NCBI GenBank assembly: GCA_050015355.1
Contig: JBEKBO010000010.1
Span: 5,279-69,278, forward strand
Length of the DNA stretch: 64,000 nucleotides
Origin: CAWBRT01 sp050015355
GTDB lineage: Bacteria; Acidobacteriota; Terriglobia; Terriglobales; Acidobacteriaceae
Direction: 5' to 3'
Below the pieces are notes generated by a model, which searched no databases, was not told where the DNA came from, and saw only the letters and a list, made by a program, of their open reading frames with translations. This document shows positions 7,942 to 16,965 of this stretch, piece after piece (the stretch's first letter is position 1; every line of letters begins with the position of its first letter). The position numbers were made by a program, and so were the translations under genes.

Positions 7942-9066
7942 TCATTTAGCAGACTTTTCGGCCGAACGCAAGATATCGAGTGACCAGCGAGCGTGTTCGC
8001 TCAATATCGGGTTCTCGGAACGCGCAAAGACCTCTAATGCGGGAATGAAGGAGAGGTCGCCGCTGTTTCCCATGGCGACGATTATGTTTCGCATCAGGCC
8101 CTGGTACTTGGCGCGATTTACCGGCGAGCGCCGGAAAGCGGAGCGAAATTCCTCCTCGCTCATGCCTGCCAAGCGGCGCAGCTCCGGGTTCACGAAATGT
8201 TTGCGCGGAGCCAGTTCCGCCATCGTCGCCGCGGCTGGTGGGTCGTCGCTGGAGCGGAGTGTGCGCCGGTTCCAGGGACATACGTTCTGGCAGATGTCGC
8301 AACCGAAAATATTGCGGCCGATTCCGGCGCGCAGGCCGGTGGGAATACTGCCGCGTTTCTCGATGGTGAGGTAAGCGATGCAACGGGAGGCGTCCATCTG
8401 GTAAGGGAGGGGCAGCGCGCCCGTTGGACAGGCGTCAAGGCAACGGGTGCAACTGCCGCAGCGGTCCGGCGCGGGCAGATCGGGCGGCAGCGGCAACGAG
8501 GTCAGCAGAACACCAAGAAAAATCCACGACCCGAGCTGCTGATTGATCATGCAGGTGTTTTTGCCCACCCAACCGATCCCTGCATAGCGCGCCAGGACGC
8601 GCTCCACCACCGGTCCGGTATCGACGTAGCACCAGGTTCGCAACGGCTGCGGCGTGCCGGGCAATCCTTCCTGCGCGGCAAGCGCGTTTACGGACGATTC
8701 CAGGTCTCGCAGGCGCTCCAGAACCGTGTCGTGATAGTCGGCTTCGGCCCATGCGTAACGGGAGATCCAGCCGAGCGATGGGTCGCTGCATTCGGTAGAG
8801 TAGGGGTACGGGCTGTCATAGTTGATGGCGCACACAACAACCGAGCGAGCCCAGGGCGCAACATTGGCGAGGCTCTCGCGCTTCAGTTGCTGGTCTTTGG
8901 TGCGGGCTGCCAGGTAGTTCATCTCGCCGTGGCGGCCTTCGGCAATCCAGCGAGGAAAATACTCGAGCTCGGCAAAATGACCAGCCGGCGCAACTCCGCA
9001 GAGATCAAAGCCGGCATTGCGCGCCTGTTGGCTGATCTGCTCCTTCAATGAATTCCAGTCGGCCAT
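7942..9066 (-). CDS. queG: Epoxyqueuosine reductase QueG
   Basis: Cobalamin- and iron-sulfur-dependent enzyme that reduces epoxyqueuosine to queuosine in tRNA, the last step of Q biosynthesis. At 374 aa it is full length. It has an N-terminal DUF1730-type region (GVAPAGHFAELEYFP...YLAARTKDQQ), two [4Fe-4S] motifs, CGSCTRCLDACPTGAL (~residue 202) and CDICQNVCPWN (~255), and a HEAT-like C terminus (MGNSGDLSFIPALEVFA). The start ATG at 9066 is unambiguous. No other queuosine genes are visible nearby. Confidence 0.95.
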   Translation of the reverse strand: MADWNSLKEQISQQARNAGFDLCGVAPAGHFAELEYFPRWIAEGRHGEMNYLAARTKDQQLKRESLANVAPWARSVVVCAINYDSPYPYSTECSDPSLGWISRYAWAEADYHDTVLERLRDLESSVNALAAQEGLPGTPQPLRTWCYVDTGPVVERVLARYAGIGWVGKNTCMINQQLGSWIFLGVLLTSLPLPPDLPAPDRCGSCTRCLDACPTGALPLPYQMDASRCIAYLTIEKRGSIPTGLRAGIGRNIFGCDICQNVCPWNRRTLRSSDDPPAAATMAELAPRKHFVNPELRRLAGMSEEEFRSAFRRSPVNRAKYQGLMRNIIVAMGNSGDLSFIPALEVFARSENPILSEHARWSLDILRSAEKSAK

Positions 9067-9179
9067 TGCCTTGGATCACTTCGATGGGCGAATCCCGCTC
9101 TCGCCGCGGGCAGCCGCAGATCAAGGATAACGAAATAGAAGGCGTTTGCCACTACGGACGCGGAATTTGAAGCTGCTGT

Positions 9180-9458
9180 CTAGCTGATGCCGAGCTTCTT
9201 GACTTCATCGGCGTAATACTTGCGGTAGAGGATGTCCCACTCCTGAGTGCCTTCAACGATGGTTCGCTTTTGCGATTCGATCTTCTGCCGAGCGGCTTTA
9301 TCGAGGCCTTCTTCCTCGTTCAGTAGGTGCTCGAGAGCGGCGCGGATTTCCAGCCGGATGGTCTGCGGGTCCTCGACGAAGATCAGTTGCTCGAATTCTC
9401 TCAGCGATTCGAAGACACTCTTGGTGAGCCGGCTTACCTTGTCGTGGCTAATTCTCAT
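9180..9458 (-). CDS. DUF507 family protein, downstream copy
   Basis: 92-aa helical protein beginning MRISHDKVSRLTKSVFESL and ending YRKYYADEVKKLGIS, matching the DUF507 pattern. Its start overlaps the stop of the next DUF507 gene by 4 nt (9455-9458), so the pair is almost certainly translationally coupled. Function of the family is unknown. Confidence 0.85.
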   Translation of the reverse strand: MRISHDKVSRLTKSVFESLREFEQLIFVEDPQTIRLEIRAALEHLLNEEEGLDKAARQKIESQKRTIVEGTQEWDILYRKYYADEVKKLGIS

Positions 9459-9733
9459 AGCACCGCCCTGTATTTGCGCACCAACTCGCCCTTCACTCTC
9501 TTGAACATTTCCTGATAGTTCGCACCGCTGCGGCGCATCTCGTCCGAGTAGGCTTCCAGAATGGCGCGAACCTCCTCGTTGATGCGATCTTCGATGCTCA
9601 GTTCTTCATAAAGGGACTTGTCGACGCGCTCGACCAGGGCATTCGTGTCCTTGGCTTCCACAAATTGGCCGCCGATCAGGCGTTTGACGATTTGACGAGC
9701 CAGATAGTTAACGTATTCTCGGGAAAGGAGCAT
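9455..9733 (-). CDS. DUF507 family protein, upstream copy
   Basis: 92 aa, beginning MLLSREYVNYLARQIVKRL and ending FKRVKGELVRKYRAVL. It shares length and helical pattern with the following gene (9180-9458) and overlaps it by 4 nt. Equal lengths and adjacency suggest an old tandem duplication and perhaps a heterodimer; that is inference. Confidence 0.85.
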   Translation of the reverse strand: MLLSREYVNYLARQIVKRLIGGQFVEAKDTNALVERVDKSLYEELSIEDRINEEVRAILEAYSDEMRRSGANYQEMFKRVKGELVRKYRAVL

Positions 9734-10034
9734 GTCGTTAGTTAAGAGCAGGAGCTGAAAAAAATTATCTTAGCACATGGCACGTAGGTGAAGGGCTGCC
9801 ACCTTGCGCGCGGCAGCCAATGCAGCATCCGCCCGCTGGCGAGCTTAACTTCCCGGCGGGGCGATTGCGGGGGAGTATGATGTTGACTTCCGGCTACGCG
9901 TCAACGCAGGCAGGGCGAGAGGTCCCAGCAAACGCCAACAGCAGCATTTGCCGGGGATCCCGATTGCCGCAGTGAACCCGGCTGGCGGAGACGTGCAAAG
10001 CAGTCAGGCATCTGGTAAAACAGCAGACAGCTCT

Positions 10035-10499
10035 ATGCTCGATGATCTCAGTGCGCTGAAAGACGACATGACCGCCTTCACGGAAGGGCACGGCATGCGC
10101 CGCTTCCGTGGTTACGTTCCCGACGAGCTGAACAGCGTCGTCTGGGACAGCGGTGAGAATCCTGAAAGCTGGAAAGATTTTGTCGAGCTTGCGAAAGCCT
10201 GCGGCGCGCCATTTCTAGTGATGAATGACGTGACGCTGGAGCGAGCCGACATCGACTATCTCATCCGCCGCCTCGAAAGCGCCAACTACTCCAACGACGA
10301 GGACGTGGAAGAAGCGCGCTGGTTGCGCACCTACCTCGGCAAGATCGGTTATATCCAACTGGCTTTTCCGCACCAGGGCGTTATGTTCCTGTTCGAGATC
10401 TCCTGCGAGTGGCATGACCGTTACCAGCGGCTGCTCGACCTGGCGGAAGATTTCGGCAGCATCACAATCGACGAGTCCGACTCGGACGACGAGCGCTGA
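10035..10499 (+). CDS. Conserved hypothetical acidic protein upstream of recJ
   Basis: About 154 aa from ATG 10035 (MLDDLSALKDDMTAFTEGHG); the frame is open back to a TTG at 9948. The sequence is rich in acidic residues and aromatic helices and ends in DESDSDDER. No signal peptide or membrane segment is seen and no known domain is recognised. It ends two bases before the TTG start of recJ, so the two are probably co-transcribed and perhaps coupled. Its role is unknown. Confidence 0.65.
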   Translation: MLDDLSALKDDMTAFTEGHGMRRFRGYVPDELNSVVWDSGENPESWKDFVELAKACGAPFLVMNDVTLERADIDYLIRRLESANYSNDEDVEEARWLRTYLGKIGYIQLAFPHQGVMFLFEISCEWHDRYQRLLDLAEDFGSITIDESDSDDER

Positions 10500-10501
10500 C
10501 C

Positions 10502-12376
10502 TTGCGCTGGATTCCCCGACCCTCGGCTTGCCGCACATCGTCACCCGCCGGCGCCTTCGTGCATGCTTCCGGGGCGGACGCGGCCTTCCTTCTCCGAACC
10601 CCACATTCGCCAACTGCGGGCGGATGTGGGCCACCGCACGCAGACCTACCCCAACATGCCCCGGCCGGCGTTGATGCGTGCGCGCGCGAATTGGCGCAAG
10701 CTTTGCAATTGCCGCCCGCGGTTGCAACTCTGCTTGCGCGCAGAGGGATTTGCGATGCGGAGGAGGCCAGCCGTTTTCTGAACCCGTCGCTGGCGGATCT
10801 GCACTCGCCTTATCTCATGCTTGACATGCGGGCGGCGGTCGAGCGCGTTTCACTGGCCATCGCGCGCGGCGAGCGCGTGCTCGTCTATGGCGACTACGAT
10901 GTCGATGGCACCATGGCCACGGTCATCCTGAAGACGGTCATTGAGCTGTGCGGCGGACGGTGCGAGTTTCACGTGCCGCATCGGTTGCTGGAGGGCTATG
11001 ACCTGAGAGACGACGTCATCGAGCGCGCCGCCACCGAGGGAATCCGTCTCATCATCAGCGTCGACACGGGAATAAGGGCCTTTGCCGCCGCCGAGACCGC
11101 CCGCAGGTTGAATCTGGACCTCATCGTCACCGACCATCACCTGCCGCAAGTGGGCAAGGAGCTACCGAAAGCGCTCGCGGTGCTGAACCCAAACCGGGCA
11201 GACTGCCGGTATCCGGACAAGGGCTTATGCGGAGCCGGAGTGGCTTTCAAGTTGGCGCAAGCACTGCTGGAGAAGAACGGACGCTTGCGCCTGGTGCCTT
11301 CGTTTCTGAAAGTGGTTGCCATTGCAACCATCGCCGATGCGGTGCCGCTCACCGGTGAAAACCGCATCTTTGCCAGCCTCGGGCTGCATGAGTTGCGCCG
11401 TCCGGTGAATCCGGGCCTGCGGGCATTGCTTGAGGTTGCCAACATCGAAGAAGGGCGCCCGCTCACCGCGACCGAAGTCGCATTCCGCATCGCTCCGCGC
11501 ATGAATGCGGCGGGAAGAATGGATGTCGCTCGCGCCGTGGTTGACCTGTTCGCGGAGAAAGTCCCCGCACGCGCCCTTGAAATTGCCAAGAACCTGGACC
11601 GCTTGAACGGCGACCGCCAGCAGGAAGAAGCGCGCATTCTGGAAGCCATAGCGTCGCAACTGGAAGAGTCGCCCGAGTTCGCCGGCGCCATCTGCCTGGT
11701 GCTGGACGGTGAAGGGTGGCACCGCGGAGTGATCGGCATCTGCGCGTCGCGGCTGGTGGATCGCTACCAGCGTCCGGCGGTGGTGATTTCGCGCAACGGA
11801 GAAGAGGCGCACGGTTCGGGACGTTCCATTTCCGGCTTTCATCTGCTGGAAGCGTTTGAACACTGTTCCGAACTGTTCACCCGCTTTGGCGGCCACGCCC
11901 ATGCGGTTGGCTTTGCGTTGCGCTCCGAGCGCGTGCCAGAGTTGCGCCGCCGGCTGATCCGCTTCGCCGAGGAGCGTCTCCGGCCCGAGGACCTGGAGCC
12001 CGCGCTCGAATACGATCTGGAACTCCCTTTGCATGAGATCGGACCGCCACTCTGGGATGCGCTCTGCCGCCTGGAGCCATTTGGCGCGGGGAATCCGCAG
12101 CCGGTCTTCATCGCACGCAAAGCACGCTCGCTGGCGCCGGCGCGAATCCTGAAAGGCAAGCACCTGAAACTGAAGCTGGCGCGCGGAGTGGACAACAGCT
12201 CAGGCTTGGCTCGCGGCATCGAGGCGCTCGGCTGGGGAATGGCCGGCCGGTTCGAAGGCAATCCTTTCGAGGCGGGCCAGTTGCTCGACGTTGCCTTCAC
12301 CATCGAGCGCAACAGTCATAGCGATTTCGGCGGACACTTGCAGCTTAACCTGCGTGATTGGTCGCGCAGCGATTAG
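10502..12376 (+). CDS. recJ: Single-stranded-DNA-specific exonuclease RecJ
   Basis: 5'-3' ssDNA exonuclease of recombination and mismatch repair, with a DHH/DHHA1 fold. Catalytic motifs are intact: YGDYDVDG, ISVDTGI, VTDHHLP, TIADAVPL and RMNAAGRM, then the DHHA1 GGHAHAVG and an OB domain (LEPFGAGNPQPVF). The frame starts at TTG 10502 with MRW, a RecJ-like beginning. About 35 unusual residues (roughly 17-53), encoded in part by a dispersed palindrome (10599-10634), then separate MRW from the conserved RELAQALQLPPAVATLLARRG region. The true start could lie downstream, but no good alternative with a ribosome site is visible. Confidence 0.92.
   Translation: MRWIPRPSACRTSSPAGAFVHASGADAAFLLRTPHSPTAGGCGPPHADLPQHAPAGVDACARELAQALQLPPAVATLLARRGICDAEEASRFLNPSLADLHSPYLMLDMRAAVERVSLAIARGERVLVYGDYDVDGTMATVILKTVIELCGGRCEFHVPHRLLEGYDLRDDVIERAATEGIRLIISVDTGIRAFAAAETARRLNLDLIVTDHHLPQVGKELPKALAVLNPNRADCRYPDKGLCGAGVAFKLAQALLEKNGRLRLVPSFLKVVAIATIADAVPLTGENRIFASLGLHELRRPVNPGLRALLEVANIEEGRPLTATEVAFRIAPRMNAAGRMDVARAVVDLFAEKVPARALEIAKNLDRLNGDRQQEEARILEAIASQLEESPEFAGAICLVLDGEGWHRGVIGICASRLVDRYQRPAVVISRNGEEAHGSGRSISGFHLLEAFEHCSELFTRFGGHAHAVGFALRSERVPELRRRLIRFAEERLRPEDLEPALEYDLELPLHEIGPPLWDALCRLEPFGAGNPQPVFIARKARSLAPARILKGKHLKLKLARGVDNSSGLARGIEALGWGMAGRFEGNPFEAGQLLDVAFTIERNSHSDFGGHLQLNLRDWSRSD
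10599..10634. repeat. Dispersed palindrome inside the recJ N-terminal coding region
   Basis: Arms ccccacattcgcc and ggcggatgtggg, near-perfect pairing, loop aactgc. It is read in the recJ frame as TPHSPTAGGCGPP. Same subtype as the copies at 4736 and 1190/1576. Confidence 0.75.
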
Positions 12377-12412
12377 AGCGGTTTCGGAGTAGTACCAGAG
12401 ATACTGTATCCG
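12374..12412. repeat. Partial copy of a TAGAGCGGTTTCGGAGT repeat
   Basis: Starts at the recJ stop codon. Its first 17 bases match, in the opposite orientation, the ends of the repeats at 36299-36377 and 59891-59982. The rest is short and degenerate. Confidence 0.45.
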
Positions 12413-12700
12413 TCGCTGCGGGTGTCATCGTGAGGAGGTTCGCCGCTTTTTGCGAACCGACGTGACGATCTATGTATTTCACCGGGCGTCACGCCAAGGC
12501 GGAAAAAGCTAATACATGGACCCTCACGTCGCGTCCTAACAAGTTCCTTCGCTGCGCTCAGGATTTCGCCTGCGGGCTCAGAGCACCCCAGAAAGCCTGA
12601 AATCTGGCTTTCCGGGGACCCCGCAGACGCCCGCAAACGGCTCAACCTCAGGGTGACACGCTGGAATAATCGCTCTTGGAATACACCAGCCCTAACCCCG
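12413..12700. other. Repeat-rich intergenic region between recJ and the outer-membrane protein gene
   Basis: No gene is seen. It holds fragments (ccttcgctgcgctcaggat) also found at 19185-19255 and 47570-47620, plus the palindrome at 12584-12624. Confidence 0.5.
12584..12624. repeat. Dispersed palindrome, GAAAGCC stem
   Basis: caccccagaaagcc ... ggctttccggggaccccgc: constant outer arms as in the other copies, with an inner gaaagcc/ggctttc stem unique to this copy. Confidence 0.8.
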
Positions 12701-13558
12701 TCAGTTTTGTTTGTGTCCGAGCCCCGGAAACTTGCTGAACCGGTAGCCGATGATTGTTTTGACGAGCAAGTGGTCGGTGCTGCGCGTTACACCGACTCCA
12801 ACGCCGAAATTGATCTCCCACTTCTCGGAGACGTTCAGGTCGATGGCGGGTATGAACTGTTGTTGCTGTTGCGCGAGCGGGTCGAATCCGGTCATTGGGC
12901 CGCAAGCGCCGTAGTATTCCAAGCCCACGCTTACCTGCCGGACGACGTCGTAGCTGAACTTGGCGGCTGGCGCGAACTCGAACCCCTTATGCTGGTTCTC
13001 GCCGTGCAGTGATTTTTCCATGGCCGGATTAAACGCCCCGTACCAACGGCCGATTCTTTTGTCGATGATGGGACGAAGTTCGACGGTCCATGTGTCCACC
13101 GAGAATTGGCGGCGCTGGTAGCCGATTTCGCTGGAGAGCGCCAAGCCAACGGGCCAGTGCCATTTCTCCGGAACGCGGATGCGAGGCCGTATGTGATCGC
13201 CCACCCACTGCCAGCCCTCTCCGTCGCGGGCCGAGGTGAAGACGTAAAACCCGGTTTCGAAAAAGTCGTTGAAGCCATAGGTCAGCTCCAGCGTTTCGTG
13301 CAAAGCATGATTGGTTGGGTAAAGCCCGTTCTGGCCTGTCTTTGTGCCCTCAAACGTATAGTTGGTATGAAATTCCATCATCAGATTACGGGGTGGGACC
13401 GTTTCCGAGTCGTAGACCTGTATCTCGTAGTTGTCCTGAGCCGCGGCGGGAGGGGCAATGGCGACGATCAGCAGCAGAAGCGGGACGAGCAAAGACAGAG
13501 GCTTCCAGGATAAATCCTCGCAAAGTTGCGCGGATTGCGGAGGTTTTCGCACGGGCAT
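12701..13558 (-). CDS. Predicted outer-membrane beta-barrel protein
   Basis: About 285 aa from ATG 13558. A charged leader is followed by the hydrophobic signal LSLLVPLLLLIVAIAPPAAA and AQ cleavage. The mature region is a run of alternating amphipathic strands (LMMEFHTNYTFEG, LELTYGFNDFFETGFYVF, VGLALSSEIGYQRRQF, WEINFGVGVGVTRSTDHLL) as in porin-like barrels. It ends in a histidine/asparagine tail rather than aromatic residues. A GTG at 13618 gives a longer version that I consider less likely. Function is not known. Confidence 0.65.
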   Translation of the reverse strand: MPVRKPPQSAQLCEDLSWKPLSLLVPLLLLIVAIAPPAAAQDNYEIQVYDSETVPPRNLMMEFHTNYTFEGTKTGQNGLYPTNHALHETLELTYGFNDFFETGFYVFTSARDGEGWQWVGDHIRPRIRVPEKWHWPVGLALSSEIGYQRRQFSVDTWTVELRPIIDKRIGRWYGAFNPAMEKSLHGENQHKGFEFAPAAKFSYDVVRQVSVGLEYYGACGPMTGFDPLAQQQQQFIPAIDLNVSEKWEINFGVGVGVTRSTDHLLVKTIIGYRFSKFPGLGHKQN

Positions 13559-13733
13559 CCTCGGCGCACATCCTGCTATCGCTGCAAGCACAGGCCGCGA
13601 ATACAGGCGAAGCGGCACAAAGGCGATTGTAGTTCCAATTTCGAAAACTCTCCAATGGACTCAACGCCTGCACTGGTTGATGCCGCGGGCAAATTCTATA
13701 CTGTCTACGATAGCCGGCTGAACAGGGGAATCG

Positions 13734-14690
13734 ATGAGAAACTTTGAAAGCCTCTCCGAACGGGAGGTTCTAGCGCTTGCGATCGAGCTGGAAGAAGAAG
13801 ACGCGCGTATCTACGCCGATTTTGCCGAAGGACTGCGTGAGAATTATCCCGCTTCGGCCCAGGTGTTCGAAGGCATGCGCCAGGAGGAGTCGATCCACCG
13901 GCATCGCCTCTTCGAACTTTACAAGCAGAAGTTCGGCGAACACATTCCCTTGATTCGCCGCGACGACGTAAGAGGTTTCGTCAAGCGCCGTCCGGTGTGG
14001 CTATACAAGCCGCTTGGACTCGAGGTGGTGCGCAAACAGGCGAGCGCCATGGAGATGGAGATCCGCCGTTTCTACGAAAAGGCGGCGGCGGTTACGTCGG
14101 ACGCCAGTTTGCGCCAGTTGCTGGGCGACCTGGCGGAAGAGGAATGGTCGCACGCGATGCGTGCCGACGAGCTAGGGAAGGAAAATCTCCAGCCCGATAT
14201 CCGGCGCGAAGAAGACGAGGTCAACCGCAGGCTTTTCGTGCTGCAAATCGTGCAGCCCGGGCTGGCGGGCCTCATGGACGGCTCGGTTTCCACCCTCGCT
14301 CCGGTCTTCGCCGCCGCCTTCGCCACCAGGAGTTCGTGGGACGCTTTCATCGTGGGTCTGGCCGCTTCGATCGGCGCCGGCATCAGCATGGGCTTTGCCG
14401 AGGCGCTCTCCGACGACGGCAGCCTCACCGGCCGCGGCCATCCCTGGATGCGCGGATTGGTCTGCGGACTGATGACTACGGCAGGCGGTATTGGACATAC
14501 GCTGCCCTTCCTGATCCGCTCCTTTGGAGTGGCCACGACGGTTGCCGTCATTGTGGTTGCCTTCGAGCTGGCAGCCATCTCGTGGATTCGCACCCGTTAC
14601 ATGGACACACCGTGGCTTTCCGCCACGCTGCAGGTTGTGCTCGGCGGAGTGCTGGTATTCCTGACCGGCATTTTGATCGGAAGCGCGTAG
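13734..14690 (+). CDS. mbfA: Ferritin-like/VIT1 fusion, probable iron exporter MbfA
   Basis: 318 aa with two parts. Residues ~8-145 form a rubrerythrin-like four-helix di-iron domain with repeated ExxH signatures (ELEEEDARIYADF, MRQEESIHRHRLF, EMEIRRFYEKAA, LAEEEWSHAM). Residues ~165-318 form a VIT1/CCC1-type transporter with about five helices (QPGLAGLMDGSVSTLAPVF, GISMGFAEALSDDGS). This arrangement matches membrane-bound ferritin A, which exports iron and protects from iron/peroxide stress in alpha-proteobacteria. The gene stands alone, and no Irr or Fur box was identified. Confidence 0.88.
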   Translation: MRNFESLSEREVLALAIELEEEDARIYADFAEGLRENYPASAQVFEGMRQEESIHRHRLFELYKQKFGEHIPLIRRDDVRGFVKRRPVWLYKPLGLEVVRKQASAMEMEIRRFYEKAAAVTSDASLRQLLGDLAEEEWSHAMRADELGKENLQPDIRREEDEVNRRLFVLQIVQPGLAGLMDGSVSTLAPVFAAAFATRSSWDAFIVGLAASIGAGISMGFAEALSDDGSLTGRGHPWMRGLVCGLMTTAGGIGHTLPFLIRSFGVATTVAVIVVAFELAAISWIRTRYMDTPWLSATLQVVLGGVLVFLTGILIGSA

Positions 14691-14764
14691 AGGGCTGCTG
14701 CGCGTTCAGCACTTTTGTCGCAGGAATCGCGCAACTAGGTGTCGGATTTGCCGTCTAATGGAAT

Positions 14765-15643
14765 ATGCATTTGCGTGGGCGTGCCTGGCGGGGAAATCAG
14801 CGCGGTTGGTGGCTCTGTTTATGCTGCTTTCTGCTGTTTGCGATGGGATTGGCGCCGGAAGCGGCTGCCATTCCCAAGCAGGCACCGCACAGCTCCGTGG
14901 AGTTGATCTCGGAGAATTCGACGGTTGCCGCCGGTACGGATTTCAGCCTCGGTTTGCTGTTCAGGCTCGACCCGCATTGGCATATCTATTGGGTCAATCC
15001 CGGCGACTCAGGGGAGCCGCCGCGCGTGAGCTGGCAGTTGCCGCAAGGCTTCACGGCCGATGCCATCCAGTGGCCCACACCCAAGCGCCTGCCGACCGGA
15101 ACGCTGTTGGATTTCGGCTACGAGCAGCAGGTGTTGTTGCCGGTGCGGGTGCACATTCCCGCCGCAGTTGCTCAGCAGGTGCCGATCCACGCCGCGGTGA
15201 GGTGGCTGGTTTGCGGCGATATCTGTATCCCCGCGAAGGCTGAAGTCGATTTATCGCTTCCGGTGGGGGCAAGGCCGATTGTCAATCCGCAGGCTGCGCC
15301 GCTCTTCCAGCAGGCGCGGGCGTCGCTGCCTAAGCCGGTCCCTAAGGGATGGAAACTGAGCTTCGAGGACTCCAAGGACGAGATACGGCTCAGCATCAAT
15401 TCGGCTGGAAAACTGCGTTCGGCCGTGTTCTTCCCGCTGGATGCGAACGTGATCGAGGACTCCAGCCCGCAGCGCGTGCGGAAGAGCGCGTCGGGCTTTA
15501 CCCTCTCGCTCAGGAAATCCGATCAGCTCACCGGCCCGCTGACCCTGCTGAGGGGAGTGCTTGCGGACTCGGAATCCCATTCCTATGAAGTCTCCGTGCC
15601 TGTGCCGGCAAGCGCCGGCAAAGGCCGAGGATCGAGCAAGTGA
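14765..15643 (+). CDS. Exported DsbD N-terminal-domain-like protein
   Basis: 292 aa with a signal peptide (WWLCLCCFLLFAMGLAPEAAA). The body resembles the periplasmic alpha domain of DsbD/ScsB: FRLDPHWHIYWVNPGDSGEPP, then DFGYEQQVLLPVRV, and the redox pair in VCGDICIPAKAEVDLSLP. The membrane and thioredoxin parts of full DsbD are absent, so this is a stand-alone electron-accepting domain. A redoxin gene follows 37 bp later, suggesting the two form an extracytoplasmic thiol-redox pair. Confidence 0.82.
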   Translation: MHLRGRAWRGNQRGWWLCLCCFLLFAMGLAPEAAAIPKQAPHSSVELISENSTVAAGTDFSLGLLFRLDPHWHIYWVNPGDSGEPPRVSWQLPQGFTADAIQWPTPKRLPTGTLLDFGYEQQVLLPVRVHIPAAVAQQVPIHAAVRWLVCGDICIPAKAEVDLSLPVGARPIVNPQAAPLFQQARASLPKPVPKGWKLSFEDSKDEIRLSINSAGKLRSAVFFPLDANVIEDSSPQRVRKSASGFTLSLRKSDQLTGPLTLLRGVLADSESHSYEVSVPVPASAGKGRGSSK

Positions 15644-15680
15644 CCAGGAAAGACAGCGAAAGCAGTGAGGAGGAGAAACG

Positions 15681-16292
15681 ATGAAGCGGAACTTCACTCG
15701 GCTCACATTCGTCTTTGCATTGTTGGGCCTGACCGCAGCCGCGTTTGCGGTTCGCGTGGGCGAGCAGGCGCCAGACTTCAAGGCGGTGGACAGCAACGGC
15801 CAATCGCGCGCGCTCTCGCAGCACAAGGGCAAGTATGTGGTGCTGGAATGGCACAACAACGGCTGTCCGTACACGCGAAAGCACTACGAGAGCGGCAACA
15901 TGCAGAACCTGCAGAAAGAGTGGACCGCGAAGGGAGTCGTCTGGTTCACCGTGATCTCTTCCGCTCCGGGCACGCAGGGTTATGTGACCGCCGCCGAAGA
16001 GAATGCGTACCTGAGAGAGATGAAGGCTTCGCCGACGGCGGCACTGCTGGACCCGCAGGGAACGCTGGGCCACCTCTACAACGCCAAAACGACGCCGGAG
16101 ATTTTCATCATCGCGCCCGATGGCAAGCTGGTCTACCAGGGCGCCATCGACGACCATCCGACGAGCGATGCCGGCGACATCCCGAAATCGAAGAACTACG
16201 TCTCCGTGGCGCTCACCGAGTCGATGTCCGGAAAGCCGGTGGACGAGCCGTCCACGCGCTCCTATGGCTGCTCGGTGAAGTACGCGCATTAG
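15681..16292 (+). CDS. Exported thioredoxin-fold redoxin (AhpC/TSA type)
   Basis: 203 aa with an N-terminal signal (FALLGLTAAAFAV). The AhpC/TSA fold begins VGEQAPDFKAVDSNGQ, and the active site is in NNGCPYTRKHY, a single peroxidatic-like Cys without the partner Cys of a CxxC. TTPEIFIIAPDGKLVYQG supplies the conserved cis-Pro strand. The GAGGAGG ribosome site is strong. Probably an operon with the DsbD-N-like gene upstream. Substrate is unknown. Confidence 0.85.
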   Translation: MKRNFTRLTFVFALLGLTAAAFAVRVGEQAPDFKAVDSNGQSRALSQHKGKYVVLEWHNNGCPYTRKHYESGNMQNLQKEWTAKGVVWFTVISSAPGTQGYVTAAEENAYLREMKASPTAALLDPQGTLGHLYNAKTTPEIFIIAPDGKLVYQGAIDDHPTSDAGDIPKSKNYVSVALTESMSGKPVDEPSTRSYGCSVKYAH

Positions 16293-16298
16293 CCTGCA

Positions 16299-16363
16299 TT
16301 ATTCATGGGTGGAGCAGGCCTTCAGGCCTGCGCTACCCAAGCACAGAGCCTTCGTGAATAATC
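16299..16363. repeat. Hairpin repeat between convergent genes
   Basis: Inner stem gcaggcct tc aggcctgc (near 16314-16331), extended by ggtgga/gctacc. An outer pair, attattca and tgaataat, closes the whole structure. It may act as a two-way terminator for the converging genes. Confidence 0.6.
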
Positions 16364-16386
16364 CCGCCCGGAAGGCATAGGACGAG

Positions 16387-16965
16387 CTAGCGTTTGATCT
16401 CGATTGGCCGCCGATCATAGAAGGATACGGTGGCCGTTATTCCCTGTCGGTTGTCGAACGACTCTTTCGAAACCGGGAAGCTGACCATAACGCTGCCTGA
16501 AATCCGGCCGTCTGGCGCGATGCGGGACTCACGGGTCAACCCGGTGATGGAGTGTTGCCGCAGCTCCGGAAACGCCTGGAAGTAGCGTTCGAAGTCAGAC
16601 ACCGAACCGAAGTCATCGCTGAACTCGCCTTTGCCGGTTCGGATCGTGATCTTCACATTCTTCAGAAAGAGCGGTTTCTTGGAGATATTCGTCAGGCTGA
16701 GTTGCACGGTGGCAAGCGCAATATCCTGACCCGGAACGTTGACGGCAAACGCCTGGTCGATGCTTCCGGAGGCGACCGGCGTGGGGCGCAGGAAATACGC
16801 GGCCGCGCCGATGGCAACTGCCAGCAGCACCATGGCGATGATCACCGGACCCGCCGAGGGCATGGTGTGCTTGAAGCTGTCGAACTCCTCGGTCATAGGC
16901 ACATGACCGGCATCGTCCGGATCGGAACTCGGATTGGGCCCTGGATTTGACAAGGGACTGGCCAT
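16387..16965 (-). CDS. Hypothetical single-pass membrane protein
   Basis: 192 aa. A polar proline-rich N terminus (~1-38, with DPDDAGHVPMTEEFDSF) is followed by one membrane helix (VIIAMVLLAVAIGAAAYFL) and an extracytoplasmic beta-rich domain (LATVQLSLTNISKKPLFLKNV...). The last part resembles LEA14/DUF2393-like beta sandwiches, but I cannot assign a family. It is transcribed towards the redoxin gene. Confidence 0.7.
   Translation of the reverse strand: MASPLSNPGPNPSSDPDDAGHVPMTEEFDSFKHTMPSAGPVIIAMVLLAVAIGAAAYFLRPTPVASGSIDQAFAVNVPGQDIALATVQLSLTNISKKPLFLKNVKITIRTGKGEFSDDFGSVSDFERYFQAFPELRQHSITGLTRESRIAPDGRISGSVMVSFPVSKESFDNRQGITATVSFYDRRPIEIKR

Noticed and set aside
8197..9051. 284-codon frame opposite queG
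   Set aside because: Antisense to a gene with intact iron-sulfur motifs; no start signal or motif of its own.
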